DNA from: Vibrio chagasii
GTDB lineage: Bacteria > Pseudomonadota > Gammaproteobacteria > Enterobacterales > Vibrionaceae
DNA: 64,000 nt
Reading direction: 5' to 3'
NCBI RefSeq assembly: GCF_002954585.1
Contig: NZ_MSCI01000001.1
Span: 1,674,001 to 1,738,000, forward strand
The notes below the pieces were generated by a model. That model saw only the letters and a list, made by a program, of their open reading frames with translations, ran no database searches and was not told the DNA's origin. Made by a program: the position numbers and the translations under genes. Each line of letters opens with the position of its first letter. Position 1 is the stretch's first letter. Positions 1 through 10,480 of the stretch are shown in pieces.

Positions 1-803
1 CGTTTGTGGAGACCAGCAGTTTTACACGTGCTGCGAAGCAGATTAATCGCACCCAATCGGCCTTTAGTGCTCAGATGCGTAAGTTAGAGGAAGAACTGAA
101 CGTCACCCTGTTTCAAAAGGAAGGGCGCAACCTGGTTTTGACTGAAGCGGGCTTGGCATTGCGTGCCCATGCTGAGCAGCTCGTCGCACTCCACAATACG
201 GCATTGAAACAAGTGAAGCGTTATGAAGACAAACAGCCTCTGCGATTAGGTTGCCCTGAAGACTATAACGACAGCATCTTGCCGAACGTGATTAAGCTGT
301 TGCAGAACGCGGAACCCACGTGCTCCATTCAGATATTTAGCTTGCCGAGCATTACGCTTAGAGAGTGGCTTGATGATGGTCGGCTTGATGCTGCGATTGT
401 GACCCGCGCTCCCGGTAGTGAAGAGGGATATTGGCTAACCAATGATGTGGGCGTTTGGATAAGCAGTCCTGATTTTGTGTTTGATGATTCTAAACCTGTC
501 CCACTTGCTCTGTTCCAGACGGATTGTAAATATCATGCTGCGGCGGTGAATGGTTTAACTAAACAAGACACGCGATACCAGCTTTTGGCTTGTAGTAATA
601 CGGCTTCAGCGCAGCGTGCAATCGTCAAAGCGGGGTTAGCAATTGGTGCGATGGGCAAGCTCAGTGTCACGCCTGATTTGAAGATTCTCGACGACATGCC
701 ACCGTTACCTGCGGTAGACATCGTACTGTTGCTCGCGAGTAAGCATCATCCAGTATTGGACAAAGAGGTACTCAATCAGCTGGTTGAATTGGATTCTAAT
801 TAG
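1..803 (+). CDS. LysR-family transcriptional regulator (5' end outside window)
   Basis: The reading frame is open from the first bases, and the visible protein begins inside a LysR winged helix-turn-helix (FVETSSFTRAAKQINRTQSA), so the true start lies a few tens of codons upstream. A GTG at position 6 is not a credible start because it falls in the middle of the first HTH helices. The rest is a LysR substrate-binding domain of about 200 residues, ending at a TAG at 801-803. LysR proteins bind DNA as tetramers and respond to a small ligand; the target and ligand cannot be told from this fragment. A bidirectional terminator follows, so it is transcriptionally separate from the chemoreceptor gene that converges on it. 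Confidence 0.9.
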   Translation, partial: FVETSSFTRAAKQINRTQSAFSAQMRKLEEELNVTLFQKEGRNLVLTEAGLALRAHAEQLVALHNTALKQVKRYEDKQPLRLGCPEDYNDSILPNVIKLLQNAEPTCSIQIFSLPSITLREWLDDGRLDAAIVTRAPGSEEGYWLTNDVGVWISSPDFVFDDSKPVPLALFQTDCKYHAAAVNGLTKQDTRYQLLACSNTASAQRAIVKAGLAIGAMGKLSVTPDLKILDDMPPLPAVDIVLLLASKHHPVLDKEVLNQLVELDSN

Positions 804-851
804 CTCTTGCTCGGTGAGATGCATTGAGTTCGAGAGCGAACAATAAATAGA

Positions 852-887
852 AAGGCCGAGAACATTGCGTTTCTCGGCCTTGTTTTT
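852..887. terminator. Bidirectional intrinsic terminator
   Basis: An 11-bp perfect stem (AAGGCCGAGAA at 852-862 with TTCTCGGCCTT at 871-881), an 8-nt loop and a T-run at 881-887 lie between the convergent LysR and chemoreceptor genes. An A-rich stretch before the stem could serve the minus strand as well. Confidence 0.9.
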
Positions 888-902
888 ATGGAAGAGAGCG
901 AA

Positions 903-3017
903 TTATGAGAGCTTAAATTTACTCAGTTCTCCGTGTAAATCTCCGGCTTTTACTGTCAGCTCATTACTGATTTCTACCGAGGATGTCATGGTGTCCATCA
1001 CTTCCACGGCGGTGTCGTTAATGATGACGACATTACGGTTAATCTCTTCAGATACTGAACTTTGCTCTTCAGCTGCAGAAGCGATTTGATTGTTCATGTC
1101 GTTGATGACTTCAATGGCTTGGTTAATCTCAGACAGCGCCAAATGAGCGGCTTGAGTTTCGCCTTTGGTATCATTCGCTTGCTTTTGACTTTGCTCCATC
1201 AAGACCACGATAGATTGGGTCTCTTGCTCTAGGCGAGCTAGCATCGAACGGATCTCTTCGGTCGAACCTTGGGTACGGTTTGCTAGGTTACGTACTTCAT
1301 CGGCCACCACGGCAAAGCCTCGTCCTGCTTCGCCTGCGCGTGCAGCTTCAATGGCAGCATTCAGAGCAAGCAAGTTAGTTTGTTCTGCAATACCACCAAT
1401 TTCGCTCAAAATGCCTTGAATCGCAGTGCTCGAATCGACTAAGTTTTGCGTTTGTTGCTGCGCATCATTCACCTGAACTGCCAAGCTATCAACCGCGCTG
1501 GCAGCATTGTCCATGCGTGTCATGCCGTTAAGGCTATTACTTTGTACTTGGCTTGCTGCGGCAGCGGCTTGCACGGCTGAGTTGGCCACTTCTTGCGCAG
1601 TTGCACTCATCTCATTGATTGCAGTGGCGAGTGAGTTCACTTCGTTTACTTGAGCGTTCAACTGGTCACGAGATACCTCTGCACGCGCTTGGCCTTCAGT
1701 CGCGTTTTTATCGACTTGGTCTGCTGTCGCCATTACAGTAAGTAGCATCTCTTGTATACGAGATAGGAAGGTATTAAACCAGTGAGCCAGTTGTGCGGTC
1801 TCATCTTTCCCTTTTACTTCGATGCGGTAGGTTAAATCGCCTTCGCCTTGTGCGGCATCTTTGAATCGCTCTACCAAGTTATTGAGAACTTTGCCCAGAG
1901 AGTTGGCGATCAATGCCATCGATATGATGCCTAGAAGAACGGCGACGATCCCCGCCCACACACCTTTTTCAAGCGCTTTCGAATTCTGTTCATCACTCCA
2001 CTGGGTGTACTCGTCGACACTTTTTGCAAGGTGACTACTGGGAACCGACACCATGACTACCCACGGTGCGTCGCTGGTCTCGATAGCCGTTATGGCGTAC
2101 TCTTCACCACCAAACGTCACCAGCCCAGCCCCAGACCGTTTCGCGATAGACTGAACACGCGACCACTCTTTTTCTAGCGCTGGTGAGACTTTTTTACCCA
2201 CCATGTTTCCAGCACTGCTGTTGGCTAGGGTAATACCTTTCCATGAAGTGATAAGGATTCTACCTTGTCCGTCGAATAGCTGACGAGCAAGACCTTCACT
2301 CTGGCTTTGCAGTTCATGAAGTGACAAATCGAAGCCAAGTGAGCCGATGATCTTACCGTTCTGTTTGATTGGCTGGCTGATAGTAGTAATAAGTTCTTGC
2401 TTACCACGAACCGGATAGAAGTACGGTTCCATTACGAATGTTTTACCGGTTTGATAAGGCATTAAGTGCCAGTCGTCTTTGCGTTCGCCATTACTGTTTA
2501 ACTCGGTATTGCTGAAGCTCTCCATTGCGACCGCATCAAAGCTGTTTTGGTCATTGGGAGAGAAGAAAGGGGCAAGATAGCCCTGACTATTAAAGCCTAA
2601 TTCACTGTTCAAGCTGATCTCGCCATTGATATCGGTTTGTCGTGGCCAAGTTTTGTTTTCCCACACCATGTAGCCAGCAAATACGGCTTTGTTTTGTGCT
2701 TCTAGTGCGGCAGTGAACTGTTTAACGATAAGGTCTGCGCTAGCGTCAGTTTCTGAACTTAACTCTATGATTGAACGTGCTTGTGTTAAGTTGGCGAGTA
2801 CCGGGTTAAGTTGGTTGGAAATGTTCAACCCTTGCTGAAGTGCCGTATTCTGTAAATCGGTTGTCGTAGCGTCGGTTAACTGGAGTTTTACTTTCTCTGT
2901 GACTTGTTTGTTCACATCAGTAAAAGCGCTAGTGGTCATGCCCATTGCGATCAACAGGGTGAAAGCCATCGCTCCGCCTGCACTCACCGCAATTCGCGTT
3001 CGTATACTGTTAAACAT
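903..3017 (-). CDS. Methyl-accepting chemotaxis protein with dCache-like sensor
   Basis: This 704-residue transmembrane chemoreceptor has a first membrane segment at about residues 10-33, a periplasmic sensor of about 310 residues of the dCache type, a second membrane segment at about 355-377, a HAMP domain at about 378-430 and a cytoplasmic methyl-accepting signalling domain. The invariant hairpin tip is visible as [20 protein letters not shown] around residue 550-565. It would signal through CheW/CheA to the flagellar motor. The sensor is the type that often binds amino acids or other small carboxylates, but the ligand cannot be read here. It is monocistronic, with its own upstream region of about 380 bp. 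Confidence 0.93.
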   Translation of the reverse strand: MFNSIRTRIAVSAGGAMAFTLLIAMGMTTSAFTDVNKQVTEKVKLQLTDATTTDLQNTALQQGLNISNQLNPVLANLTQARSIIELSSETDASADLIVKQFTAALEAQNKAVFAGYMVWENKTWPRQTDINGEISLNSELGFNSQGYLAPFFSPNDQNSFDAVAMESFSNTELNSNGERKDDWHLMPYQTGKTFVMEPYFYPVRGKQELITTISQPIKQNGKIIGSLGFDLSLHELQSQSEGLARQLFDGQGRILITSWKGITLANSSAGNMVGKKVSPALEKEWSRVQSIAKRSGAGLVTFGGEEYAITAIETSDAPWVVMVSVPSSHLAKSVDEYTQWSDEQNSKALEKGVWAGIVAVLLGIISMALIANSLGKVLNNLVERFKDAAQGEGDLTYRIEVKGKDETAQLAHWFNTFLSRIQEMLLTVMATADQVDKNATEGQARAEVSRDQLNAQVNEVNSLATAINEMSATAQEVANSAVQAAAAASQVQSNSLNGMTRMDNAASAVDSLAVQVNDAQQQTQNLVDSSTAIQGILSEIGGIAEQTNLLALNAAIEAARAGEAGRGFAVVADEVRNLANRTQGSTEEIRSMLARLEQETQSIVVLMEQSQKQANDTKGETQAAHLALSEINQAIEVINDMNNQIASAAEEQSSVSEEINRNVVIINDTAVEVMDTMTSSVEISNELTVKAGDLHGELSKFKLS

Positions 3018-3395
3018 ATGATCTCTCTAGCTAAATAGTGTTAGTTTTGCAGAGATTTTAAACAAGATAAGTGAACGGAAAATGCAAAAAAATGAACACA
3101 AAAAGAATAGGAAGATCAAAAATATAAACAAGATTGCATAATGTGCAGTTTTGGCCTTGGTCGCAACGCTTAGAGAACGATCAAAATCATCATTTAGCAA
3201 TTGCTAACTTTCTGTATTTATTAGTTTTAATGATACCTAAATGAGTTCAATGTTTTAGCAAGGCAGCGATTCTTATTTTCGAGTTTGTGACCGCGAGTCT
3301 ATTACTCATTATATGACGAGGGTCACAATTAATTTTATCTACCCTAGTGGATGACCACTCTTTTTATAAGTAATTTGAAGAGGGAATGCGTTGTC
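3018..3395. other. Gene-free stretch: upstream region of the chemoreceptor gene
   Basis: These 378 bp hold no ORF with coding character. There is a perfect 14-bp palindrome TTAGCAATTGCTAA at 3194-3207, and an 8-bp inverted repeat TTGTGACC (3285-3292) / GGTCACAA (3321-3328) separated by 28 bp. The TGTGA/TCACA halves resemble CRP half sites but are much too far apart for one CRP dimer. The region must hold the promoter of the minus-strand chemoreceptor gene and the 3' end signal of the photolyase gene. No T-run terminator is obvious. Confidence 0.5.
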
Positions 3396-4889
3396 TTAGA
3401 TTGCCCGTGTTGTTTTGCTTTTTTTCTTCGGTGGCCTAACGTGGCGCGACAAAATACGACTTCGTTCTTGTTTCACTTCCGTTAGTTTTCTCCATGACCA
3501 CAAACGCACTCGTGCTTCTTTAGCGCTAGCTTCGAGATCGATGACTGGATTAAGGTAAGGGGAATCTAGTTCAAGCTCATGCATCATGACTTCCATTGGC
3601 GTCATCTTCCAAGGCTCAAACAGAAGTGGAGTGGGTATATCTGAAAGTTCTGGTACCCATTTTCGGATGAAGTCTCCATCAGAATCGTGTTCTTGGGCTT
3701 GCTTTGTTGGGTTGTAAATACGGATGGTGTTGATGCCCGTTACCCCAGCTTGCATTTGAAACTGTGGATAATGAATGCCGGGTTCAAAATCGAGGAACAG
3801 CCGGGCTAAATGAGTGACACCATCACGCCAGTCCATGTTCATATGGTGAGTGAGAAAGCTCACTAGCATTGAGCGCATGCGGAAATTAATGTACCCAGTA
3901 TGATGCAGGCAGCGCATACAGGCATCTACCAATGGCACCCCGGTCAACCCCATCTTCCATGCCTGAAGAAGTGTAGAATCTTTTACCGTTTCTTTTTGTA
4001 AGAGCGCTTCATAGGCGTGATTGATACAGCGATATTCCATCGCGCATTCCGATTCAAATTTCTGCATGAAATGACAGTGCCAGTGGAGCCTTGAGGAGAG
4101 CGCAATCAAGCTGCGACGAAATCCCGCGACCTGCCAGTGCCCCAATAGGTGTTGATAAACCTCACGCAGCGATATGTTACCCCAAGCCAAATATGGAGAT
4201 AGACGTGTACAGGCATGTCGCGAGGCTTCAGGACTTGAGATGCTGCGGTAGTAATCTCGACCACGGCGCTCAAAGAAGTCGTGTAACGTTTCCCATGCCA
4301 GTGCACTTCCACCCGTTTGTATACCGTTAACTTTGGTTAACCATGCTTGTGGAGGTTCCATAGCGAGTTCAAGCTCTTCAGCATCAAGGGTATGTAGTGA
4401 TTCTGCAGTTAATTGACTTTCTTCGATGGGAGCACGCATCACGCTGTTCCAATGCTTGTCCCAACCGACTCTATCTTTCGACCCTCTCACGACAGCGCCC
4501 TGTGCGAACTCTTGCCATGGGATGTTGTGCTCTTTAAGCCAAGCAGAAAGTTGCATGTCGCGCTTAAAGGTGCAATTTAATCCTATCTCTTGGTGAGAGA
4601 AGACATTTTTTATGTGGTAACGAGATTGAATCGCTTCAAAGCAGTCCATTGCACTGCCATAAAGTATTGAGACCTGATGTCCGTACGCCTTCAGTGACAG
4701 GTTCATGCATTGTAGAGACTGCCAAACAAACCGCCAATGTCGCTCAGAATAGTGGGCATTGTTTAGCAGCATGGGTTCGAAAATGTAGATCAATATCGTG
4801 GGGTGTTGATCTGATAAAGCGTGTTGTAAAGGTGCGTGGTCGGTGAGCCTTAAATCGCGCTTTAGCCACACTACGTTGATTGTTTGCAT
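3396..4889 (-). CDS. Photolyase/cryptochrome family flavoprotein
   Basis: This 497-residue protein has the class I photolyase/cryptochrome fold: an N-terminal Rossmann domain starting [16 protein letters not shown] and a C-terminal all-helical FAD-binding domain with the conserved stretches [20 protein letters not shown] and [10 protein letters not shown]. The segment [17 protein letters not shown] and the unusual [11 protein letters not shown] motif are typical of a bacterial subgroup often annotated as 'cryptochrome/deoxyribodipyrimidine photolyase family' rather than the classical CPD photolyase Phr. Likely roles are light-driven DNA repair or blue-light sensing; the sequence alone does not decide. 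A basic tail ([11 protein letters not shown]) closes the protein. It is monocistronic between the chemoreceptor and the sigma-54 activator gene. Confidence 0.85.
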   Translation of the reverse strand: MQTINVVWLKRDLRLTDHAPLQHALSDQHPTILIYIFEPMLLNNAHYSERHWRFVWQSLQCMNLSLKAYGHQVSILYGSAMDCFEAIQSRYHIKNVFSHQEIGLNCTFKRDMQLSAWLKEHNIPWQEFAQGAVVRGSKDRVGWDKHWNSVMRAPIEESQLTAESLHTLDAEELELAMEPPQAWLTKVNGIQTGGSALAWETLHDFFERRGRDYYRSISSPEASRHACTRLSPYLAWGNISLREVYQHLLGHWQVAGFRRSLIALSSRLHWHCHFMQKFESECAMEYRCINHAYEALLQKETVKDSTLLQAWKMGLTGVPLVDACMRCLHHTGYINFRMRSMLVSFLTHHMNMDWRDGVTHLARLFLDFEPGIHYPQFQMQAGVTGINTIRIYNPTKQAQEHDSDGDFIRKWVPELSDIPTPLLFEPWKMTPMEVMMHELELDSPYLNPVIDLEASAKEARVRLWSWRKLTEVKQERSRILSRHVRPPKKKSKTTRAI

Positions 4890-5001
4890 CTGAGCCCTCT
4901 TTCGTTTTGGAGCATTACGAGTCAGAGAGCAAAATGTCTCACTAGAAGTGAATTTTATTTTCGATAATGAAAGGTCAAGCTATGAGCGCCTGTGTTCATT
5001 A

Positions 5002-6789
5002 TCAGAGAATGCCTAAGCTTTTTAGTTTTCGATAAATCGTATTACGGCTGATGCCAAGTATGCGTGAAGTTTTGCTGATGTTGCCTTGGTTGGCTTGATA
5101 GGTTTGCAACAAGGTTTCTTCAACGGTGCTTCTTAAATCAGCATTTGGCTTACCTTCGATGATACGAGAAGCAGTAACCTGATGACGGTTATCTTGAGCT
5201 AAAGAGGTGAGGTGCTGAGCAAGGTGGCTTGGCACATGCTCGAGTGTGAGCAGCGGTTCATCACTCGCTAGTAGAGCGGCGACTTTAAGTAAGTTGTCTA
5301 ATTCTCGGATGTTGCCCGGCCAAGAATAGGCGCACAATAAACTCATTAGGTGCGGGCAAATAGACTGTTCAGCCTCGGAGTATTTACGATGAATGTGTTC
5401 GATTAAGGCATGCTTATCTTGTCGCTGTTGCAAGCTTGGCAAGGTAAAGGCTAAGCCATTTAGTCTGTAATACAGGTCTTGCCTAAATTCACCGGTTGTG
5501 ACTAACTGCTCGAGGTTTTTGTGAGTTGCGGCGATGATCTGGCAATCGACTTGATAGCTTTGATTGGAACCAACTGGCACCACGGATTTATCTTGCAGAA
5601 CATGCAGTAGTCGGCACTGAGTCTCTAACGGCATATCAGCTATTTCATCCAAGAATAAGATCCCTTTGTCTGCTTGACGGATCTTCCCTTGAAAACCTTG
5701 TTTGTTTGCGCCAGTAAAAGCCCCCGGTGCGTAACCAAACAGTTCAGATTCGATAAGATCTTTAGGCAGCGCACCACAATTTACCGCTACTAGGGGCGAT
5801 GATTTACGCTGGCTTTGCTTGTGTAACGCCTTAACAAACTCGCCCTTGCCGACGCCTGTTTCACCAAGGATTAATAGGCTAATGCCTTTGTCGATAACCT
5901 TATTGGCCTGCTGCCAAGCGTGTTCTATCTTTTGCTCACCATGGTGTAAATCACACGATGCGGAAAGAGAGCGTGTGCGCTTGGCTGTTGGGCGTTTGAG
6001 ATGCTGTTTTTCAAACACAAAGGGGGCATCTATTGAAGTTTGGTTGAAGAGGGTATCGATACTCTCACCGACGATTGAGGTTTGATCTAAAAGTTGAGAG
6101 GCGACCTGATTGTGCGCGACCACCTCTCCAGCTCCATTGGCTATTACAATCCCTTGCCAACCACTGTGAAGTAGTGATTTATCGCACGCGAGATCAATAC
6201 GAGTCGTGCCTTGTGGGATATGACTCAATAGCTGATTCTCAATAAGCTGAACCATGTTTTGAACGAGCAGCTGTACCGAACTGTCGTGTTGTTGCTGCTC
6301 GCTGGTAATGTCCAATACGCCAACCATGTTCCCTTGGTGATCAAACACAGGGCTTGCTGAACAACTGATAAACCTGTGCTGGTGGATGAAGTGCTGCTCA
6401 CCAATGATGGTCACGGGTTTGGCTTCCACGATCGCCGTGCCAATGGCGTTGGTGCCTTTGAGTTGTTCCTGCCAACACGCACCAGAGCTGAGTGCTATCG
6501 AAGTCAGTTTTTCCTTAAACCGCTCTTGTCCCCAACTCGCCAGAATCACCCCTTCAATGTCGGTCAAGATTAAACGACTGTCTGTGCGTGCAAACATCTG
6601 ATTGAACAGAGGCAGCGCATTGCGCTCGACGATTTGAATCAAGCTTGATGACTGATGACGTCGCTGCTTAAGAATCGACTGTGGTAGGCGAATATCTTCG
6701 GGAAGACGTCTCTGTTTTAGCCCCGCTTTTGTGCTGCGGTGCCAAGAAGATGAAAGCCAATCTGATGTGTTTGCTTGTTGAAGGTGCAT
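5002..6789 (-). CDS. Sigma-54-dependent activator, AcoR-like
   Basis: A 595-residue bacterial enhancer-binding protein with an N-terminal GAF-type sensor region (about residues 60-200), a PAS-like segment, a central AAA+ domain with Walker A GETGVGKGE (about residue 305) and the sigma-54-contacting GAFTGA loop (about residue 355), and a C-terminal Fis-type helix-turn-helix (SKTSRILGISRNTIYRKL). The layout matches AcoR, the activator of acetoin or alcohol/aldehyde catabolism. It is divergent from an aldehyde dehydrogenase gene that carries a good -24/-12 promoter, so that gene is the likely target. A perfect inverted repeat sits just upstream of its own start codon and may allow autoregulation. 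ATG start at 6787-6789 with a short GGA ribosome-binding element. Confidence 0.9.
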   Translation of the reverse strand: MHLQQANTSDWLSSSWHRSTKAGLKQRRLPEDIRLPQSILKQRRHQSSSLIQIVERNALPLFNQMFARTDSRLILTDIEGVILASWGQERFKEKLTSIALSSGACWQEQLKGTNAIGTAIVEAKPVTIIGEQHFIHQHRFISCSASPVFDHQGNMVGVLDITSEQQQHDSSVQLLVQNMVQLIENQLLSHIPQGTTRIDLACDKSLLHSGWQGIVIANGAGEVVAHNQVASQLLDQTSIVGESIDTLFNQTSIDAPFVFEKQHLKRPTAKRTRSLSASCDLHHGEQKIEHAWQQANKVIDKGISLLILGETGVGKGEFVKALHKQSQRKSSPLVAVNCGALPKDLIESELFGYAPGAFTGANKQGFQGKIRQADKGILFLDEIADMPLETQCRLLHVLQDKSVVPVGSNQSYQVDCQIIAATHKNLEQLVTTGEFRQDLYYRLNGLAFTLPSLQQRQDKHALIEHIHRKYSEAEQSICPHLMSLLCAYSWPGNIRELDNLLKVAALLASDEPLLTLEHVPSHLAQHLTSLAQDNRHQVTASRIIEGKPNADLRSTVEETLLQTYQANQGNISKTSRILGISRNTIYRKLKSLGIL

Positions 6790-6790
6790 G

Positions 6791-6811
6791 ACTGTTCCAT
6801 GTCGTAACAGT
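6791..6811. promoter_or_regulatory. Perfect inverted repeat, candidate activator-binding site
   Basis: ACTGTT (6791-6796) and AACAGT (6806-6811) form a perfect 6-bp inverted repeat with a 9-bp spacer. A further AACAGT half is at 6830-6835. It lies in the divergent region, about 135 bp upstream of the -24 element of the aldehyde dehydrogenase promoter, a normal distance for an enhancer-binding protein. Its overlap with the leader of the activator gene suggests autoregulation. Binding is inferred. Confidence 0.45.
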
Positions 6812-6943
6812 GAGAGTGTACCAAATTGAAACAGTTGAACACTGGAGTGGTTTCCATACGGCCGTTCAATGCCAACTCACTTTGGGTTGTAAATGTTTGG
6901 TAATCATAGTTTTACAATTTACTAACAACAAGTTTTGAGGTTA

Positions 6944-6959
6944 TGGCGTGTGATTTGCG
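6944..6959 (+). promoter_or_regulatory. Sigma-54 (-24/-12) promoter of the aldehyde dehydrogenase gene
   Basis: TGGCGTGTGATTTGCG has the invariant GG (6945-6946) and GC (6957-6958) at the 10-bp internal spacing required for RpoN promoters, with TGGC and TTGC at both ends. Transcription would start near 6970, leaving a leader of about 145 nt before the ATG at 7116. The gene next door encodes a sigma-54 activator, which supports the call. Confidence 0.75.
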
Positions 6960-7115
6960 TTGTTCTTGTTGTGAAGAAAGCACGAAGCATCAGTGTTTTA
7001 AACAGAAACAATAAACATGGGCGTCTTGTTATGAGTTCTTTTCTCAGGATAAGTCGCCAAAAAATAAGACAGCTCTCGCTTAATAACGAACAACACATCT
7101 AAGAAGGATCGAACT

Positions 7116-8636
7116 ATGATTTACGCACAGCCGGGTAGTGACAACGCAGTGGTGAACTTTAAAGCTCAATACGATAACTTTATCGGTGGTGAGTGGGTGA
7201 AGCCTGTCAGCGGCGAGTATTTTGATAACACTTCCCCAGTGAATGGTCAGGTGTATTGCCAAGTGGCGCGCTCAAATGAAGCAGACATTAGCTTGGCGCT
7301 CGATGCGGCACATGCAGCTCGTGCAAGTTGGGCGGCGACCAGTGTTGCTGAACGTTCTAACATCCTACTTAAAATTGCTGACCGTATTGAAGCGAACCTA
7401 GAAGAGATCGCAGTTGCTGAAACATGGGAAAATGGCAAACCAGTTCGTGAAACCTTAGCCGCAGACATTCCATTAGTTGTCGATCACTTCCGTTACTTTG
7501 CAGGCTGTATTCGAGCACAAGAAGGCAGCGCAGCCGAGCTCGATTCAAACACCGCTAGCTACCATTTCCCTGAGCCAATTGGCGTAGTCGGTCAGATCAT
7601 TCCTTGGAATTTCCCAATCTTAATGGCGGCTTGGAAACTGGCACCTGCTTTAGCCGCAGGTTGTTGTGTGGTGATGAAGCCTGCCGAGCAAACACCAACA
7701 TCTATTTTGGTTATGATGGAGAAGATCGCCGACCTTCTGCCGGCTGGTGTAGTCAACATCGTGAATGGTTTTGGTAGTGAAGCGGGGCAAGCCTTAGCGA
7801 CTAGCGATCGCATTGCTAAGTTAGCATTTACAGGCTCAACTGAGGTCGGTCACCATATTCTAAAGTGTGCGGCTGAGAGCTTGATTCCATCAACGGTAGA
7901 ATTGGGTGGTAAGTCACCGAACATCTACTTCCCAGATATCTTTGATCATGAAGATGAATATCTCGATAAGTGTGTTGAAGGTATGTTGCTGGCGTTTTTT
8001 AACCAAGGTGAAGTGTGTACTTGTCCTTCTCGTGTGCTGATTCATGAATCGGTCTACGACAAGTTCATTACGAAAGTGGTCGAGCGTGCTCAAACCATCA
8101 AGCAAGGCAACCCGCTAGATACGGACACTCAGGTTGGCGCACAAGCCTCTCAAGAGCAGTTTGATAAGATTCTCAGCTACTTAGAAATTGGTCGCCAAGA
8201 GGGTGCGAAAGTTCTAACTGGTGGTGAAATTGCGCAGCAACCGGATGATCTAGGCAATGGTTACTACATTCAACCGACCATGCTCGAAGGCAACAATAAG
8301 ATGCGTGTCTTCCAAGAAGAGATCTTTGGCCCAGTTATCGCGGTGACTACCTTTAAAGATGAAGCAGAAGCGCTAGAGATTGCCAACGATACCGAATATG
8401 GCTTGGGCGCAGGTGTATGGACGCGTGATGCAAACCTTGCTTACCGCATGGGTCGTAATATCGAAGCGGGCCGTATCTGGGTTAACTGTTACCATGCTTA
8501 CCCAGCACATGCAGCGTTTGGCGGATATAAGAAATCAGGTATTGGTCGTGAGACACATAAGATGATGCTCGATCACTACCAAAACACTAAGAACCTGCTG
8601 ATCAGCTACGATACTAATCCGCTTGGCTTTTTTTGA
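7116..8636 (+). CDS. aldB: NAD(P)-dependent aldehyde dehydrogenase, AldB/ExaC type
   Basis: This 506-residue enzyme is close in length and sequence to E. coli AldB (acetaldehyde dehydrogenase) throughout, for example [10 protein letters not shown] near the N-terminus, [22 protein letters not shown] (catalytic base Glu262), [11 protein letters not shown] (nucleophile Cys301, with a second Cys303) and [19 protein letters not shown] near the end. It oxidises short-chain aldehydes such as acetaldehyde to the acid in the cytoplasm, as in ethanol or acetoin use. It is divergent from the AcoR-like activator gene and preceded by a sigma-54 promoter; AAGGAT before the ATG is a good ribosome-binding site. 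A strong terminator follows, so it is monocistronic. The assignment as an AldB orthologue is by recalled similarity. Confidence 0.93.
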   Translation: MIYAQPGSDNAVVNFKAQYDNFIGGEWVKPVSGEYFDNTSPVNGQVYCQVARSNEADISLALDAAHAARASWAATSVAERSNILLKIADRIEANLEEIAVAETWENGKPVRETLAADIPLVVDHFRYFAGCIRAQEGSAAELDSNTASYHFPEPIGVVGQIIPWNFPILMAAWKLAPALAAGCCVVMKPAEQTPTSILVMMEKIADLLPAGVVNIVNGFGSEAGQALATSDRIAKLAFTGSTEVGHHILKCAAESLIPSTVELGGKSPNIYFPDIFDHEDEYLDKCVEGMLLAFFNQGEVCTCPSRVLIHESVYDKFITKVVERAQTIKQGNPLDTDTQVGAQASQEQFDKILSYLEIGRQEGAKVLTGGEIAQQPDDLGNGYYIQPTMLEGNNKMRVFQEEIFGPVIAVTTFKDEAEALEIANDTEYGLGAGVWTRDANLAYRMGRNIEAGRIWVNCYHAYPAHAAFGGYKKSGIGRETHKMMLDHYQNTKNLLISYDTNPLGFF

Positions 8637-8678
8637 TTAAACAAAAATGTACTCAGGGGACTATTTGGACTCAATACA

Positions 8679-8704
8679 AAGCGCCGTATCAACGGCGCTT
8701 TTTT
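8679..8704 (+). terminator. Intrinsic terminator of the aldehyde dehydrogenase gene
   Basis: A perfect 9-bp stem AAGCGCCGT (8679-8687) / ACGGCGCTT (8692-8700) with a 4-nt loop and a T-run to 8704 lies between convergent genes and may act in both directions. Confidence 0.9.
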
Positions 8705-8724
8705 CCATTTTATTACCCCGTTCC

Positions 8725-9621
8725 TTAATGCTCTGACTCACTTTTTTGCAGTGTAATCGAGTCGAGTTCACCTAAATGTTTTACAAACAATTCGAGTAGT
8801 TTGGGCTGTCTAGGGTGGTATGCACTCAGTAGTACCATCTTCCGGTTGTATTTCTTGTTGGTTATTGGTGTGATGGTGATGTGTTCATCAAAGAGTTCCA
8901 AGCCAGGCCAGACTGGAACAATTGATACTCCAACCTCTTCCACCACCAGTTGAGCAATCGCCTCAAGGGAATCCAGGTCAAAAATGGTATTTTTAGTCAT
9001 CCCCGTGTCGTTCATGAATCGTTCCGACATCTGCCCGCCCCAACAGGTAGGGTCATATCTAATATAAGCGTTGTTATCGAGTATACTTGCAATAGAGCCT
9101 TGAATCGTTTTGTTATGAATTAACGCAAGAGGCTCATTTCTCAGTTCTCTACATTGCAATGTTTTTGGAATGACAGAGGGAGGGGCAACGATAATCGCTG
9201 CATCAAGGTCGCCATTGATAAGGCTCCGATTTAAATCGATAGAATTCCCAGGAATGATATGAAATTTTGCCTGTGGCGCAACTTCCCGAATGGACTTGAG
9301 AGTCGATGGGATAAACGCGGTTAATGACGTTGAGTTAGCCCCCACTCTTAACGTGCCATCTAATCCCGACCCTTGTGCAACTTCAATAAGATCACGAGTC
9401 TCCCTGATAATCGATTTTGCTTTGGGGACAACCGCCAAACAGGCATATGTGGCCTGAACAGTGCTTCCAGCTCGTCTAAACAGCTTACAATTAAACTCGC
9501 CCTCTAATGCTTGAATCCTTTGACTGATGGCTGCCGGTGTTATGCCTTGGGCACGGGCTGCAGCGGCTATTGACCCTTCCTCTACGACTGCGACAAGGCT
9601 TTCAAGAAATCGAGTGTCCAT
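8725..9621 (-). CDS. LysR-family regulator, divergent from a LysE-type exporter
   Basis: A 298-residue LysR-type protein with the N-terminal HTH (FLESLVAVVEEGSIAAAARA, then AISQRIQALE) followed by the effector-binding domain. The gene is divergent from a LysE/RhtB exporter gene, 117 bp apart, the classic arrangement in which a LysR-type sensor (compare LysG/ArgP) induces an amino-acid exporter when its substrate accumulates. The substrate cannot be read from sequence. ATG start at 9619-9621. The intergenic region would hold both promoters and the LysR operator. Confidence 0.9.
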   Translation of the reverse strand: MDTRFLESLVAVVEEGSIAAAARAQGITPAAISQRIQALEGEFNCKLFRRAGSTVQATYACLAVVPKAKSIIRETRDLIEVAQGSGLDGTLRVGANSTSLTAFIPSTLKSIREVAPQAKFHIIPGNSIDLNRSLINGDLDAAIIVAPPSVIPKTLQCRELRNEPLALIHNKTIQGSIASILDNNAYIRYDPTCWGGQMSERFMNDTGMTKNTIFDLDSLEAIAQLVVEEVGVSIVPVWPGLELFDEHITITPITNKKYNRKMVLLSAYHPRQPKLLELFVKHLGELDSITLQKSESEH

Positions 9622-9738
9622 AGGTTTCCTTACGAATGAATATATAAAAACTTAGTTTTTCTATTTTTATGTGGTGAGTAAACTAGCTACAACGACGACT
9701 TAAGTCTAGAGTCGATGTCACTTTAAAAGGGATCTTAA

Positions 9739-10362
9739 ATGAATTTTGATTTGTGGTTTGCGTTTTTGATGGCGTGCATTGTTTTAGCTGTTTCTCCTGG
9801 TGCAGGGGCCGTGAATATGATGTCAATAACAATGAAATACGGCTTTCGTCGAAGCTTGATTTCAAACATTGGGTTACAAGTTGGGAATATGTTCAATATT
9901 GCGATAGTTGGTGTTGGACTTGGTGCTGTTCTTGCCCAATCAGAGGTTGCGTTTATTGCTATAAAGTGGGTCGGGGCATTCTACTTAATTTATTTAGGTA
10001 TCAAGAAGTTTACCGAGACGGTGGATAATACAGATTACAAAGAACACCAGCAGAAAGTAAGTGGCTTGAAAATGTTTTGTCAGTCAGTGATTGTCAACGT
10101 TACCAATCCTAAAAGTATTGTTTTCCTTGTTGCTCTTTTGCCCCAGTTTATTGTGTCAAGCAGTCCCCATGTAGAGCAGATACTAGTGCTAGGCAGTACT
10201 TTACTTACCGTCGATATGCTTGTGATGTGTGCTTATGCATTATTAGCTAGTCGGTTGAGCGGATTGGTTAAGAATCGCCGTCATATGATTGTGCAAAACC
10301 GTATTTTCGGCAGTGTATTTATTGGTACAGGCAGTTTATTAGCGATGGCTGGACGAAGCTAA
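9739..10362 (+). CDS. LysE/RhtB-family amino-acid exporter
   Basis: A 207-residue inner-membrane protein with about six hydrophobic segments and the family signature AVSPGAGAVNMM near residue 20-30, followed by GFRRSLISNIGLQVGN. The family (LysE, RhtB, ArgO) exports amino acids or small amino-acid derivatives. It pairs with the divergent LysR gene as its likely regulator. A terminator follows at 10424-10447. The start is an ATG after a short GGGATC leader. Confidence 0.88.
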   Translation: MNFDLWFAFLMACIVLAVSPGAGAVNMMSITMKYGFRRSLISNIGLQVGNMFNIAIVGVGLGAVLAQSEVAFIAIKWVGAFYLIYLGIKKFTETVDNTDYKEHQQKVSGLKMFCQSVIVNVTNPKSIVFLVALLPQFIVSSSPHVEQILVLGSTLLTVDMLVMCAYALLASRLSGLVKNRRHMIVQNRIFGSVFIGTGSLLAMAGRS

Positions 10363-10423
10363 TATGGGCTTTAAAGGATATGATGAGTTTATTGATTTAC
10401 TTAACTCAGATATTGCCTCTTTG

Positions 10424-10447
10424 AAAGCGCCTATTAATGGCGCTTTT
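10424..10447 (+). terminator. Intrinsic terminator
   Basis: The stem AAAGCGCC (10424-10431) / GGCGCTTT (10439-10446) with a 7-nt loop runs into a T-stretch. It terminates the LysE-type gene and faces the 3' end of the Nudix gene. Confidence 0.85.
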
Positions 10448-10480
10448 TTCATGGTGTAAACTTCTCGAACAAACTTTTTA

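Noticed and set aside
3285..3328. CRP-binding site
   Set aside because: TGTGA and TCACA halves are about 30 bp apart instead of 6.
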